Assembly: GCA_963277665.1 (NCBI GenBank)
Contig: CAUJRU010000137.1
Span: 1,240,001-1,304,000 of the forward strand
DNA length: 64,000 nucleotides
Source: Viscum album
Taxonomy: Eukaryota > Streptophyta > Magnoliopsida > Santalales > Viscaceae
Direction of reading: 5' to 3'
Shown: positions 34,750 through 48,659 of the stretch, piece by piece
Layout: the number at the start of each line of letters is the position of its first letter
How positions within the stretch are numbered: the stretch's first letter is position 1
Position numbers and translations under genes: made by a program
The notes under the pieces: model-generated
Databases searched by the model: none
What the model was told of the DNA's origin: nothing
The model's input: only the letters and a program-made list of their open reading frames with translations

Positions 34750-35877
34750 AAAATATAGTACATATGGTCTTCTAGGTACATCCAGAACCTCACCTCCTTC
34801 TAGTTTTTATATATTTTATAGTATCTATTGACTATAATTACTCAATTTTTAAATCAATATATATATATAATTTCATTTAATTAAACTTGAATATTCTCTT
34901 TTTATACATTGTTTTAAACTACGTATTCTATAAATTTATGATACCTTTATTGGATCCCTTAATTTTAGAAGATATTTGAATATATAATTAACTTTAATTT
35001 ATTATTATCCCAAAACCACAATCCAATTTCTTCTTTATCAAATTCCATATTGAAAAAATTCATAGACCTAGATTCTAGATTATCAATTTCACTAAAATAA
35101 AATTTATAGAGGTGAAACATTCAAATACTCTCAGTAATGATACATCCAAAATATTAATAATAACAAGTTCCTTATGAAGATAATTCCCTATTAGTTCAAA
35201 TGGAATCATGTTAATCAAATAAGAAATAATTTTTACTAATTCTTCTTAGAAATACGTTTAAACCCAATATGTATTCACATGAGCTTGGCTTACTCATTAA
35301 TGGTTCTATACATCTATTCTACTACACCATTATACCATGTTGTCCTAGATAATATATTTTAAAACATGTTTTCCTTCTTCTAAAATAATTACTTGATTTA
35401 TTTTATTTGGTACACACTATTATTATTATAATTAAATAATTTTACCATTAAATAGGTATCATTTTCAACCATGGATTTATATTTAATGATCATTATGAAT
35501 ATTTTTGAATTTTTATTTATAAAATAAAACTATGAATTCCATGTAACATTATAAATAAAATAAATATAATAAAATGGATCATAATATGAATATATGGTAG
35601 TTAGTCCCTATTTATTCATATGTAGATTTCAATTCTAAGATTTCTTTTTCACATCCTTGGATAATGAAGGAAAATATATTTTAATTCTTAAGGATACATT
35701 TTTCAAAAGTTTCTTACACCACATGCTTGAGTTAATTATTTATTTTACAACCATGTCTCTCATATCCTTCTTACTCTTGTGACCAATAAAGTGACACCAC
35801 AACTAGGAATATTAAATAGATGAACCAATAACCATTATTTTATCTTCTATTACCATAAGATATAATAATCTATCATC
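34750..35877 (-). pseudogene. pol: Second Copia element (copia-2): integrase remnant
   Basis: On the minus strand 'LWCHFIGHKSKKDMRDMVVK' (about 35720-35810) is the GAG-pre-integrase block. 'INMIPFELIGNYLHKELV' and 'LRVFECFTS' (about 35080-35210) match the Copia integrase C-terminal '.NR.PS..I...SPY..L' and 'LRVFGCLCY'. Many stops. It is interrupted at 35878 by element R and resumes with protease/gag at 42735. RT further left is not recognisable. Confidence 0.68.
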
Positions 35878-35882
35878 TATAC

Positions 35883-38800
35883 TATAACGACCCGATCCCA
35901 TACTTCTAGAGCCCGTCCTTAAAAATGATGCGTAATTTTATTTTTATAAAAGGAAAATAAATAATTACAAAAAGGATTACAAAAAATGAGGACCTTGTAC
36001 TGATCTATGTTCTGGAGTATTAGACAACACCTTACATTTATCATAGTTGAACCAAGATTAAACAGGTTCCTACTACGCTTCTATGCACTAACTCTAAAAG
36101 CGAAGGTGTCTGAAATAGAACTTCTAAGATACCCTTGAAAAATCATTTTAAAGTAAAGGGTTTGCTGATTAAGGGGTTTTGAAATCCTTTAAATACATTG
36201 CAGAAAATATTTATTTGAAAATAAATTTGAGAAATGATTTTGAAAATCCTTTATATAATAACATAAACACACTTTTTGAAATACCCTTTGAAATTTTAAT
36301 TAAAGTTACTTATGTTTAAAATAATACACCACTTTTGAAATTACATAAGTGTAAAAATGTTATAAAAATAATCTAGTGATTATTAGAAACCATTACAAAA
36401 GCTTTGAAAACAAAAAAAAATTATGGAAACTTGAGATATCGAAGGTTCTCTTGGGATTTCCCACTTGTTGAGGGATTGGGTTCACCCCCCCCCCCCAATT
36501 CTCAAACATATTTAAAATTCTCAAGCACTAGTTTTTATAAAAACATTTTAATATTTATTTATGTACATATACATTTTTCACTAGGTTTTCGCTTTAAAAT
36601 ATTATCATACATTAAATACACATTCTCACATTTACATATACAAATATATAAATACTAATCTTCATTAGGAGTTATGTGTTTGAATCGGAATGACCAAATA
36701 TCATGATACAAAAACATTTCATAATTACATAGAATCATCCATGTACATAAAATTTCATTATTAATCCCATAAAAATTAATTTTTCGTAAATTTAATTTAT
36801 TAACCGTGTGTATGTGTGAGTATATATATATATACATGTATGCATATAATTATGTATATGTTCCATGAAAATAAAATCATCGATCAATGGACATAGTCAA
36901 GATTTTTATTTGATAAAATTATGATATTCTTAATTTTATAAATTCATACTTAGAATAATACTTGGTTAATAATAATTTATTTAAAATAGTTATATACTTT
37001 AAAATTATACAAGTATATATATATATATATATATCACATAAAAACGGAATAAATTTATTTTTGAATAAAACTTTAATAAATAGATTTATCCATTGGCGGA
37101 ATTATATTGAAATCAAATTAAAACAAAAACTTTCATAAATATATATATATACACCACTCACATGTGATAAGATGATCCTTCCGAAATATGTTGAATTATA
37201 AAATCACAATTTTTAAATTAATTAAATAGAATATCTAAAAAATTAAAAACAACATCTTACTAAAAACTTATCAAAATTTTCAAAATTAAAAAACATGTTT
37301 GATTTTTATTTTAGTGAACAAATTTTTGGAGAATTAATTTTCCCTTACATAAAACCAGAAATTATAGATCATAATTTAGAAAAAAAAAGAAATTATATCC
37401 CTTACTAGTTTTGTTTGTAGAGATTTCCTTCTATCCGTCTTGGCCGAACACTAAAACACCGGCTCATTAAGTAAAATAAATGGAGAATATGTCCCCTTCC
37501 TCACCATGCCCGACTCATATCACACACAAGAACAAAATAGCATAAAAATGAAAATTTATAGCTTAATATTTAACCCAACCGAGATACTTATTTATACTCA
37601 TCATTACTGTGTATTTAGAATATTATACTAATTTTTAACATCTTGCATTTTAGAAAATTTAGAGTGGTTTTTAGGGTTTTTAATTCCTCTAAAACGATGG
37701 AAATCATATAAAAAAATATATCCCCAAGATTCTAGTTCAATTTAAGGGGGAGGAATACAAATGATACATAAAGTTGAAGAACAAAATTGAGGAATGGATA
37801 CTGACCATTGTTGGTTGGTGAAGAAATTGGAAGTAGGTGACAAGAGACAGAATAGTGGTTCATTTTATTTAAATTTTTTATTCATATTGGTTTATGATTA
37901 TTCGTGATGCATTGATTTTCAACCAAAAAAATCATCCAAATGTAGATCATTACAAAAATTATGAATTCGACATTAAAATTAGAGATATCAGTTGAATAAA
38001 AATTATTTATAATGATAATAAATGATGAAAGGGATAATAATAAAAAAAACTAAACAATAGGACCGTTAGTATTCAATTCTATACGATCATTTAGGAATCA
38101 AAAACGAACTTTCATTAATAAAAAAAATTGATAGATTCAGAGAGAATTAGACATCTACCAGTCAATGAGTAACTCATAGGAAAAACATTAGAGAAGAATA
38201 TCTCACTTGATCCCCATCACGATTCAGATCTATTGTTCAAACATCTTTGCAGCTTCAAATCAAACCACTTTGAGTGTTCATTTAACCTAGATCTATTCTT
38301 GGACTACAATCAGTAGTCGAAACCACTCAATATCAAACTCTTTCTTAACCTTTCATCCAAATACAATCCACTACTCATGATCTTCATGGGACTTGACTCG
38401 CGAAGATGAACCTCACCCTACACCAGACTCTCTTATGAAACTTAAATTCCCTTCCCTTTTTCATTTTTTTCATTTTTTATTATATTTAAACCAAAAATTA
38501 AAATAATAATCTTATAATTACATCAATATTCATAAGATTATATATAAAAGTAATTATATTTTAAAAAAGTAATAAAAAAATTTATACAAATATATATATT
38601 AAACATAATAATAATTTTCTTAATAAAAAACATCTTCAATAAATATTATTAACTTTAATAATTTTAAATTTCAACAAGAGTTATTATATTAAATCACATT
38701 AATATTCCAAAGAATTCCATTAAAATATTATTTTAAACAAAATAAAACTTTGTTTACAAAAGAATTATTTATAAAATATTAATTTACTACTAAATATTAT

Positions 38801-39206
38801 TATTATTACATACCAAATATTGTATGTTCTAATCCTCAAAACAGAATTAAAACTACATTAATGTTTTAATTATCTTAAAATGAAAATTGTACTACTTAAA
38901 ATCATGTTTTATTAACATATTTACGTGTCAATTTTTATATAGTGCTCAAAAATAATTTCATAAATGATTTTATTAAAATATATTTATATTTTTTTAATTA
39001 TAACATGTATTTATATATATTTATTAATATTAAATTCATATTTGAAAACTAATACAACATTTAGTAAAGTATTATTTAATTGAAACTTATTTAGTAAATA
39101 ATTTGATATTTATTTACAAATTTTGTTTTATTATAATTACTGACATCATATTAGAAACATCTTAATAAAATAAATAACATGTTTATTTAAAAATCGTGGT
39201 GTTACA
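35883..39206 (-). repeat. 3' LTR of element R (3324 bp)
   Basis: On the minus strand it starts TGTAACACCACG and ends GGTCGTTATA. Contains a run of ten C at 36487-36496 and (TA)n runs near 36822, 37015 and 37139. No coding signal. Confidence 0.87.
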
Positions 39207-39403
39207 TTCTCCCCCCTTAAATGAAATGAATCCTCAAAATTCATTCATTAGAATTAAAAAAATTATGAATTTCTATATTTAGAATTAAATAATTTATTAG
39301 GGGACTTAACTATCTATAGAAAATTCTAATGAAATATTTTTTTTCTCCTCAAAAGACAACATATAATCTCAAAAGTTGTCTAATACATTCCTATAATCCC
39401 AAT
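39207..39403 (-). other. Residual internal region of element R with polypurine tract and primer site
   Basis: Only 197 bp. The right end (39390-39402) holds the primer-site remnant, the left end (39207-39218) the polypurine tract. Nothing between them resembles gag or pol. Confidence 0.75.
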
Positions 39404-40335
39404 TATAATGACCTGAGCTCACGATTTTAGACTCTATTCTTAAAAATGAGGTGTATTTTTTTATAAAAAGAAACTGAATAATTACACAGTATATTACAAA
39501 AATGAGGAACTTTTACCTATCTAGGTTCTGGGGGATTAGACAACTACTTAAATTTATCAGAGTTGAACAATAATTAAATAGATTCCTCCTATGATTATAC
39601 ATGATAACTCCAAAAGTGAAGCTATTTGAAATAGAACTTCTAATATGCCTATGAAAAATCATTTTAAAATAAAGGGTGAGAATTAAATTTCCCATTAAGG
39701 GGATTTGAAATCATTGAAATACTTTGTAGAAAATACTTCATTGGGAATAAATTTGAGAGATTATTTCGAAAATTATTTTGATAATAACATAAAAATACTT
39801 TTTAAAATACCCTTTGAAAACTTAATTGAAATTACATATGTTTAAAATAATACACCACTTATGAAATTAATTACGTGTCAAAATGTTTTAAATATAATCC
39901 AGTGATTATTAGAAAACATTATGCATGCCTTGAAAACAAAAACAATTTGGAAATGTGAGATTTCAAAGGCTCTCTAGGGCCTACCCACATGTTAAGGTAT
40001 TGGGTTTACTCCCCATTTCTCTACCATATTTACAACGTTCAAGCACAGGATTTTATAAAAACATTTTAACATTACTTTACATACAGATACATTTTTCACT
40101 GGGTTTTCTCTTTAAAATATAATCATACATGAAATGAATATTCTCACTTTTACTTATATAAATATATAAAGACTAATATTGATTGTGAATTACATGTTAG
40201 ACTTGGAATTTCCAAATCTCTTGATACATAGACTTTGCATAATTACTTGGAATCATCCACATACTTAAAATTTCCTTCTTAATCCCATAAAAATTAATTT
40301 TTTGTAATGTTAATTTATTTCCCATGCATATGTGT

Positions 40336-40372
<37 letters not shown>

Positions 40373-42729
40373 CAAGTATACATGTTTTGAAAACAAAATC
40401 ATCTGTGTATGACGATAATAAATATTTGTATATGATAAAATTAGGATGCTATTAATTTTATAAATTCATACTTATAATAATACTTGGTTAATCAAAATTT
40501 ATTTAAAATAGTTATATACTTGAAAGTTATACAAGTGTGTATATATATACCTCATAATAAAATAATGAATTCTTATTTAAAGAAAACACTGATAAATACA
40601 AATATCCATTGGTAGAATTATCTTGAAATCAAATTAAAACATAAACATTGATAAATAAATATATATATATATATATATACCACTCACAAGTAATAAGATG
40701 ATTCTTCTGAAATATGTTGAATTATAAAATCATAATTTTTAAAATAATTAAATAGACTATCTAAAAAATTTAGAACATCAGCTTACTAAAAACTTGTCAA
40801 AATTTTCAAAAATTACAAATCATGTTTTATTTTGATTTCAGTGAACAAAATATGGTAAAAATAAATTTCCCTTATGAAAAACTAAAAATTCGAGATCATA
40901 TGTTTAAAAAAATAAAGTATATCCCTTACTAATTTTATTTCTAGAAATTTCCTTCCCGCCATCTTTCCAGAACACTCAAAAACCAACTTACGAAGTAAAT
41001 GAAATGGAGAATATAAGACTTTCCTCGCCATACCTGACTCATCTCACACAAAACAATAAAATAACATAAAAATGAAAATGTAGATCTTCGTATATATCCT
41101 AACCGAGATACTCATTTATACCCAACATTACAGTTTATTTACAATATTATACTAATTTTTAACATCTTCATGTTTGAAAAATTCAGAGTGGTTGTTGAGG
41201 TTTTTAATTCTTCCACAATTATGTAAATCGTATAAAAACATACAACTCAATGATTTTGTGGAATTCTAAGGAGGGGGAGAAAAGTGTTAGATAAATTTTA
41301 AGAATAAATGTCAGGAATGGTGACTACCTATTGTCAATTAGTGAAGAAATTGGAATTAAATGACAAGCAACATAATAGTGGTTCAATTTATTTAAATTTT
41401 TGATTCAGACTAGTTTATGATTATTTATGAAGCATTCATTTACAACAACCCAAAATTATCCAAACATAGATCATTAAAAAAAGACTAATTCTACATTAAA
41501 ATCAGTGATATTAGTTGAATAAAAATCTATTATAAGGGAAACCAATGATGAAAGGAAAAATAATTTGAAAAAAAAATATAAATAATATAACCACTGGTAT
41601 TAAGTTAAATACAAACATTTAAGAATCAACAAAGAACATGCATTAGTAAGAATAATTTATAGATTCAAAGATAATTGGAAATATACTAGTCAGTGAAAAA
41701 CTTATAGGAAGGATATTCAAGAAGAATACCTCACTTGAACCCCCATTTTGATTCAGATATGGTGTTCGAACAACTTTGTGGCTTCAAATAGAACCTCTTA
41801 TAGCGTTTGTTTGACCAAGATCTATGCTCGGAATTTGACCGGTAGTCAAATACACTCACCATCACACTCGGAACCAACCTTAAATCTAAAGACAAACCAC
41901 CACTCATAATCTACATCAGCCTCGACTCGCAAAGACGACCCTCGTCATACATCAGTCTCTCTTCTGAAACCTGAATCACCTTATCTTTTTCAGTTTTTTA
42001 ATTTTTTATTCTATTTAAACCAAAAAATTAAAATAATAATATTATAATTATATAAATATTCATAAAATTATATATAGAAAATTTATATTTTAAAAAGTTA
42101 ATTAGAATATTCATATAAACATATATATCGAACATAATAATATTTTCATTAACAAAAGAAAATTATTTAAGAAATATTATTAACATTAATCATTTTAAAT
42201 TTCAAAAAGACTTATTATATTAAATCACATTAATAATCCAAATAATTCAATTAAAGTATTATTTTAATCAAATTACTTTTTTTATAAAATCATCATTTAT
42301 AAAATATTAATTTATTACCATGTCTTATTATTATTAAATACGAATATTTTATTTTATAATCCTCAAAAAAATATTAAAATTACATTAATGTTTTAATTAT
42401 ATAAAATTAAAAATAGTAATTCTTAAAATTAGATTCTTTAACAAGTTTTTGTGTCAATTTATATACAGTGTTTAAAAATCATTTCATAAACTATTTTATT
42501 AATACATATTTTTATTTTTTGACTATAACATGTATATATATATTTACTAATAATAACTTTATATTTAAAAACTAATACCATTTTTTGAAAAGTAGTATTT
42601 AATCAAAACTTATTTAGTAAATAATTTAATACTTATTTACAAATCTTGTTTTATTATAATTATTAACATTGAAATAGAAACATCTTAATAAAATAAATAA
42701 CTCATTTATTTAAAACTTGAGGATTTACA
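39404..42729 (-). repeat. 5' LTR of element R (3326 bp)
   Basis: Colinear with 35883-39206. Both LTRs end GTTATA or ATTATA rather than the canonical CA. Contains (CA)n(TA)n at about 40336-40372 and (TA)n near 40662. No coding signal. Confidence 0.87.
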
Positions 42730-42734
42730 TATAC

Positions 42735-43900
42735 CTTTATCCACCAATATAGAATCCATTGTGATTTTCCATACCCATCCATCGGTGTAGTACAAAAACC
42801 CACATCATTTTTTCTAGATTACTAAAATCAAAATTTAATAATATATTAATAAGTTTTTAACACTTTATTTTCTATAATTATGTTTTCTTTATCCAAACAT
42901 CCACATCACCTTCTCCCAAAATATAAAGTGCTTCATCATTGGGAATATAAAATTTACTAAACATTATAGATAAATAATTTTCATTGAATAATCTCTCTAA
43001 TGTAGAGAGAAATAATTTTCTTGATTCATGGATCCATAATAGGAATAAAATATTGACAATCAATAATAAATAATTGTTACCTTTTATAGCTATAATAACT
43101 TTGGATGATCTTTTAAAATTTATTCTCAAGTTATTTAAATAATTATTTTATTTTAATCTGTGTCCATAATACCATTTTGGAGGACCCATACCTATTGATT
43201 CTACCTAAATAATTTCTCTCAATCAAGTTATCTCTTTATAACATCTCTATTTAATATGTCTTACTCTACTATCTGCACTATATATTTTTTCAATAATAAT
43301 ATGGATTCACTTTTATCTAATCTTATTATTTAGAATAATATTATTGTTATCCTGAATTACTATTTAACTCTTACCACTTGAAATTCTTAAAGTGGTAACC
43401 ATCACATCCAATCATTATGTAAATGATAATAATATCAATGATTACACTCTATTTCAAAATATCATGTACAAATATTCTAACAAGAATATGTTTTTATTGA
43501 ATTTATTCATCTATTTAACAACTAACATTCCTTCTATCATCTTAAAACTAAAGTGTATCTTCATCTAGGATGCCTTTATTATTGTGGTTGGCATCTCATA
43601 CATATTTATAAGTATAAAAATCATCCTAGTAATGGTATTCATCTCTAATATGTTGAAATAAATATTCCATGATAACATCATCTATATGACTCCAAGTTCC
43701 CTTTATTCAAGATTCTCTCATTCATAGACTCTATCATCTATAACTTTATACTAGTTAATTAACATTTTAAATCTATTTGATATTAATAATTCTATATTTT
43801 AATATTCTAGAAACAAAAACATTTTCCATCAAACCTATCAACCCATAATTTTCACTTTCCCAACTCTATATACTTCAAATAAAACACCTTAAAAGGAAAA
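42735..43900 (-). pseudogene. Second Copia element (copia-2): protease and gag remnant
   Basis: The minus-strand frame 43129-42878 includes 'WIHESRKLF' and 'ALYILGEGDVDVWIKKT', matching the Copia protease 'WILDSGASRH...' and 'C.I.GIG.V.I...'. The catalytic D-S-G-A has become H-E-S-R. Upstream, near 43240-43275, 'VRHIK-RCYKE' matches the end of a CCHC knuckle ('GHIKRDCYK'). Beyond that, gag is unreadable. It joins the integrase remnant at 35877 once element R is removed. Confidence 0.65.
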
Positions 43901-45384
43901 TATTATATAAAATGATTAAAAATGTATTTACAAAAGTCTTTAACTCCTCTAAGAATAGGAATATAACCTAGGTAAAAATTATATTTTATATCACTTTGGA
44001 CATGAAATCACCCCCTGAGTGACTTTTTAGGTTGGTAGTAGGCTAAGTATGCTACACTAGGACTTCCTCTAATAAGCCTTGAGTGGGTAACTAACACTAA
44101 GAATACAAATCATAGACAAGGGATGCCTTAGTCCAGAAAGACATAGACACCATTAGATATCTTCAAAAACTAATATAATAATACGATACTAATGATAACC
44201 ATCAACTATGATATAAAATGAATAAGATAATTGCTAATAATTCATATCATATGATGTTTCCATCACCAATGAGTAGTAAAAAAATACAAGGGCCCAACAT
44301 CCAAAAATAATAACTGATCTTGACTATTGAATGAGGAGTTCTCTATGGCCCAAAAAACTCATAACATGAACACAATAGGTAATCATCCCCATTGAGTTCC
44401 CCTAATCCCTAGATCCACCTACCCCATTCCCACATAATCCACCTCTAAACTAAAAATATTTAGAAATAATGAAACATGTGTGGGAATGAATCCCATATAG
44501 GGGTGAGTATTAACATACCTAGAATGACACCCCTAAAACACTATAGAATAATGAAACATAAATTAGCTTAGAATAGTAGAAACAATAGATATGCTTTAAA
44601 TAATAAACATAACTAAGGGTAAGAAGAAACTTAAATTTCATAACTTAACTCCATAGACTAAATACTGAAGGGGAACATGGAATACACAAAATAGCATAAA
44701 ACATATAGTCCCCAAACCACCAAGCTTCCACTTCACCATTCAGAAATCATAGTAGGGTACTTTCATCAAATTGATGTTTATATTATATTATAGGGAGTAA
44801 TGACCCATATTGAGGTTCACATGATATTTTAGGGAGTATTAGTCCCTATAGAGGACCTACACTTCATAATGGGAAATAATATCAATCAACGAAGTACTAA
44901 TTTTATAGATAGAGGAACCTCACCACATGTCGTAACAAAATACCAATTGTATATGTCACATGGGGAGATAAAACTTGTGGGAATTATGAGAGTATATAAC
45001 CTAACGAGTATGTAGTGGACACACACCCTAACATCAAGATGTCATTATTTGATTATAAACCTTGTTTCTTATCTAAATGTCTCACCCACACATCATCTCA
45101 AATCTATGAATCCAAATAATACCAATTTCATAGAATTTATTAGAAAAAATATCTAATTATAAAAAGGTACACACCATCACATATTATATAGAAAAATTAT
45201 TATCATGGACTACTCACTTGTCTAAATATGACACAAGTGAGAGAAGATACAACAAACACTAAAAGGTACATTGTTACAACATGAATTCTATCTAGCCACA
45301 ATGTGTGATCCGTAGGAAGTAGTCAATCATGTAATACTGATATCTAGTCATATGTAGTAAACCTACCTGTAATTTCTATATGCA
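43901..45384. other. Unassigned LTR-like DNA
   Basis: No ORF or domain. It contains short repeated phrases such as 'tagggagtaatgaccc' and 'tagggagtattagtccc' (44790-44860) and wording typical of chromovirus LTR U5/R ('ctgagtgac...gctacactaggacttcc', 44013-44070). Probably part of another LTR, but no partner copy or edge was found. Confidence 0.35.
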
Positions 45385-45990
45385 GTAACCCATGATAGAT
45401 GGGTGGTGATAGAGAAATTAGGTAGAACTAGAGTGAGTGATGGAGATCATCCACACCATACCAGATTGATAGCTGAAGTTCTACTAGTCGTGGAAATAGA
45501 GGAAGTGGACATGCTGCTTTTAGGAAAGAGATCCCATATCAGTAGAGTGGTTCATATAAGGGGAATCAAACTTCCCCATAGAGAATAGGGGTTGGACAGT
45601 AACATGTCATTCATCCTACACTGGTGTATAGCAAGGCTAGGCATTTAATAGTTAGAGGTACTATTCTTGTAGCTTCTACTCTTTCTAGTTCCTTATTTGA
45701 TAATGGTTCCTATAATTTTTTTATATCTACAAAAATTGTTAGTGGTTTGACCCTAGAGTTGGAGATTGGTATTAGGGTTTTAAAGAATAGACATACCTTT
45801 GGGATTATGATTGAAAGACATTTGTTTGTGTAAGGGGTGTTCTCTCGAGGTTGGGGAGTATCTCTTTAGTTGGTATTATTTACATCCTTGACATGTCAGG
45901 ATTTAACCTAACTGAGGGTATGGAATAGTTAGTGGAATACAGATCCCCCATTGATTGTTACCATAGAAGATTGAATTTTACATCTCTTGA
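45385..45990 (+). pseudogene. pol: Gag tail and protease of element H
   Basis: 45480-45590 reads as a Gly/Arg-rich gag tail. The protease follows with 'GTILVASTLSSSLFDNGSYNFFIS' (split, 45655-45730), where D-S-G-A is D-N-G-S, and 'DMSGFNLTEGMEXLVEYRSPIDC' (split, 45890-45960; X marks a stop), matching the 'DVILGMDWL...IDC' landmark. Frames change between these blocks. Confidence 0.72.
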
Positions 45991-46039
45991 GGGTGACATT
46001 TATGTACATCATGGAGATTGTGATATTAAGGAAAACTGA

Positions 46040-46900
46040 GTAGGGCTAGTTCCTCAGCAACTGGGGGAGCTCATCACCATGGTTGCTAGTATTTTTTTAG
46101 ATGATAGAGGTGTAAAGATGGATGTATTTCCACCCATAGTGAACATATTACATGATGTTTTTCCTAGATAATTCTAAAATATTATACCTGAGAGAGATGT
46201 AGAGTTTACAATTGAGCTCATGATGGGGGTGAGGAAGTTTCTATTCCACCATGAAAAATGGAACAAACAGATCTTCATGAGATTAAGACTCAACTAGAAG
46301 AGTTTATGGATAATGTGTTTATCTGTCTGAGTACATTTCCTTGGGGTTCTATAATTTTTCATAGAATGATGATGTGGCTTTACTCTTATATGCTGATTAT
46401 CAGAAATTGAAATGGATGATTGTGAAGAACCGGTATACTCTTACTCATATAGATGATCCATTTGAGAAGTTGAGAGGAGATTGTGTTTTATCCAAGATCG
46501 ACTTCAGATCAGGGTATCATTAAATGAGAGTTATTCCTTATGATATACTGAGTACTATATTCAGAAGTAGGTATAGCCTTTACAAGTTTGTCATGATGAC
46601 GTTTGGGTTAATGAATGCACCAAAAAAATTTATTTCTATGATGATAGGAATCTTCCACACGTACCTTGATCAATTTGTTGTTTTGTTTGTGGATAACATC
46701 TTGGTGTACTCCAAGACTCATGATGATCATGAAAAACATATTTATATCATCTTGAGTACACTAATATAGAATTTAATATTTGTCAAGCTATCTAAGTGCC
46801 ATTTTTGGATTGATTAGGTACCCTTCTTGGGTCACACAATCTTGGAGGAAGGTGTGTCAGTGGACCAAGAGAAGGTCCAGGTAGTTGCATCACAAGATCA
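46040..46900 (+). pseudogene. pol: Reverse transcriptase of element H, broken
   Basis: Order of blocks: 'NILHDVFPR' (46145), 'ERDVEFTIELM' (46193), 'KIDFRSGYH' (46495-46520), 'MRVIPYDILSTIF' and 'KFVMMTFGLMNAPKKFISMMIGIFHTYL' (split, 46580-46670). The catalytic block is 'FVVLFVDNILVYSK' (46670-46715), where the second Asp is Asn, and 'GHTILEEGVSVDQEKV' (46830-46880) follows. Several frame changes between 46250 and 46520. Confidence 0.78.
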
Positions 46901-47039
46901 ACATAAGTATATCTTTTATAGTAGTATATTTATAAGAATAATAGGATATTATTGGATATTTATTTGGGAATTATTCAATTTGGAAGCACCACATTTAGGA
47001 TTGACCAGAAAGGGTATAATGATTGAATAGTCAAAAACA

Positions 47040-47500
47040 TGTGAGAATGATTTTTGTGAGCTAATGAAGCAGTTGATAACGATACCAATCCTGATCCTGC
47101 CTAAGCAAGCAGTGAAGTATATGGTGTTTTTGATTCTTCTGGTATAGTGATTGGAGCAGTGTTGATGTAGGGAGAACAATTTGTGGTGTATGGGTCTCAA
47201 TAGTTGAGCCCACATGAATGGAACAACCCTATGCCTAAACTTGAGTTGGAAGTAGTAGTTTATGATTTTAAGTATTGGTGGAATTATCTTTTGGGGGAGA
47301 TGTTTTCTATTTATACTGATCATAAGGGATTAAAGTACATATTTTCCCAGTTATATTTTAATCTCCAGCAGTAGAGATAGGTAAAATATATGAAGTCATT
47401 TTATTTTAATATAGCATATACAAATATAAAAGGAAACATTGTTGCTGATGCGTTGAGTAGGAAAAATAAGACTCAATCAGTTCAAGAGTCTATCACTAAG
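47040..47500 (+). pseudogene. pol: RNase H of element H, broken
   Basis: 'FDSSGIVIGAVLM' (47130-47170), 'YGSQ-LSPHEWNNPMPKLELEVVVYDFKYWWNYLLG' (split, 47190-47300), 'IYTDHKGLKYIFSQ' (47310-47350) and 'KGNIVADALSRKNK' (47430-47468) give the family order. Frameshifts and stops interrupt it. Confidence 0.75.
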
Positions 47501-48560
47501 TGAAAAATGATGACTTCACTATTCAAGATGCATGTTGTGGATCAGGAGATCCATGAGAAGATGGCCCTCATATTGATTTCGGTAGAACCTACTCTTTTGA
47601 GTTATATCGTTGATATAATTTATGAGGATGTGAAATGTTTATCCATGAGGGAAAGCCTTGAAGGTGGGGAGACACCTTCATATTGGACCACATATGAGGA
47701 TGATATCATCTATGTTAGAAATTTTTTTGTTTTGCCTACAGGTTTGAAATAGGAGATGATGCATGAATTTCATACCTTGAAGTTGGTGGTGAATATAATT
47801 TTGAACAAAATGTACCATGACCTTTGATGATAGTATTCGTGGTCGGGCATTAAAAATGAGATTGCAGGGTTCATGACACAATGCAACAATTTTTAACAGG
47901 TGAAGGTTGAGCATCAATGCCATGGTGGTGTACTATATCTATTTACAATTATAGAATGGAATTGGGATGGATTTTATATGTACTTTTTGGTGGGTATACC
48001 AAGGATGACTCAGAAGAATGATTCTATTTGGGTGTTTGTGAGCCGACTAACAAAGGCAGCACATTTCTTGCCTATACGATAGACCTTATCAGTGGATCAG
48101 TTGGGAGATTTGTATGCTTTGGAGATAGTCTTCCAGAAAGGGGTTCCAAAAAGAATAATTTTAGACCATGAGTCATTTTTTAATTAAAAATTTTGGTAGG
48201 GATTGGAGAAATTTATTTCAACATAGGTTTTACTGTGTACGAAATTCCACCCACAGATAGAGGGGAAGTCAAAGCATACTATTAAGGTTATTGAGGATAT
48301 ATTGCGAGAATGGTTTCTAGACTTCGATGGGTCTTGTGAGAATCACCTAGATTTGGTGGATTTATCCTATAATGATAGTTATTTGGAAAATATAAATATG
48401 TAACCTTATGATTCTCTTTGTGGTAAGTCATGAAGATCACCTCTATATTGGACAGAGGTAGGTGAGTCAGAGTTGTTGGGAATGAGTCTCATGCATGGGA
48501 CTTGAGATCATGTTCAACTAATTCAAAAGCATATAACTATGGATTGGAGTAGGTATAAGT
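47500..48560 (+). pseudogene. pol: Integrase of element H, broken, catalytic triad damaged
   Basis: The core begins 'VKVEHQCHGG' (47898) and 'IEWNWDGFYMYFLVGIPRM' (47955-48010), where the first catalytic Asp of 'MDF' is Tyr. 'DSIWVFVSRLTKAAHFLPIR' follows (48021-48080). The second site 'IILDHESFFN' (about 48155) keeps Asp. The third, in 'GKSKHTIKVIEDILREW', has Lys for Glu. The zinc-binding N-terminus is barely readable. Confidence 0.75.
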
Positions 48561-48659
48561 TTTATTTTAATTGATTTTTGAAGATTTCTAGATTTTTTTA
48601 TGGGTGATTGTTTATTCTTTCTAGTGTCACCAAGATTAGGTCACCATAGGATATAGAGG

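Larger units (their letters stand above)
35883..42729 (-). mobile_element. Element R: reverse-strand LTR element with two 3.3 kb LTRs and only 197 bp between them
   Basis: Flanked by the perfect 5-bp duplication TATAC at 35878-35882 and 42730-42734. The LTRs (35883-39206 and 39404-42729) are colinear, roughly 80% identical by eye. The 197-bp centre keeps both priming sites: minus-strand AAGGGGGGAGAA at 39218-39207 next to the 3' LTR, and TTGGGATTATAGG near 39402-39390 next to the 5' LTR, a mutated Met-tRNA site. No coding sequence remains. The LTR start TGTAACACCACG resembles Tekay-type LTRs. It lies inside copia-2. Confidence 0.88.

Noticed and set aside
43901..45384. 5' LTR of element H
   Set aside because: No resemblance to 49060-51454 could be found, so it was left unassigned.
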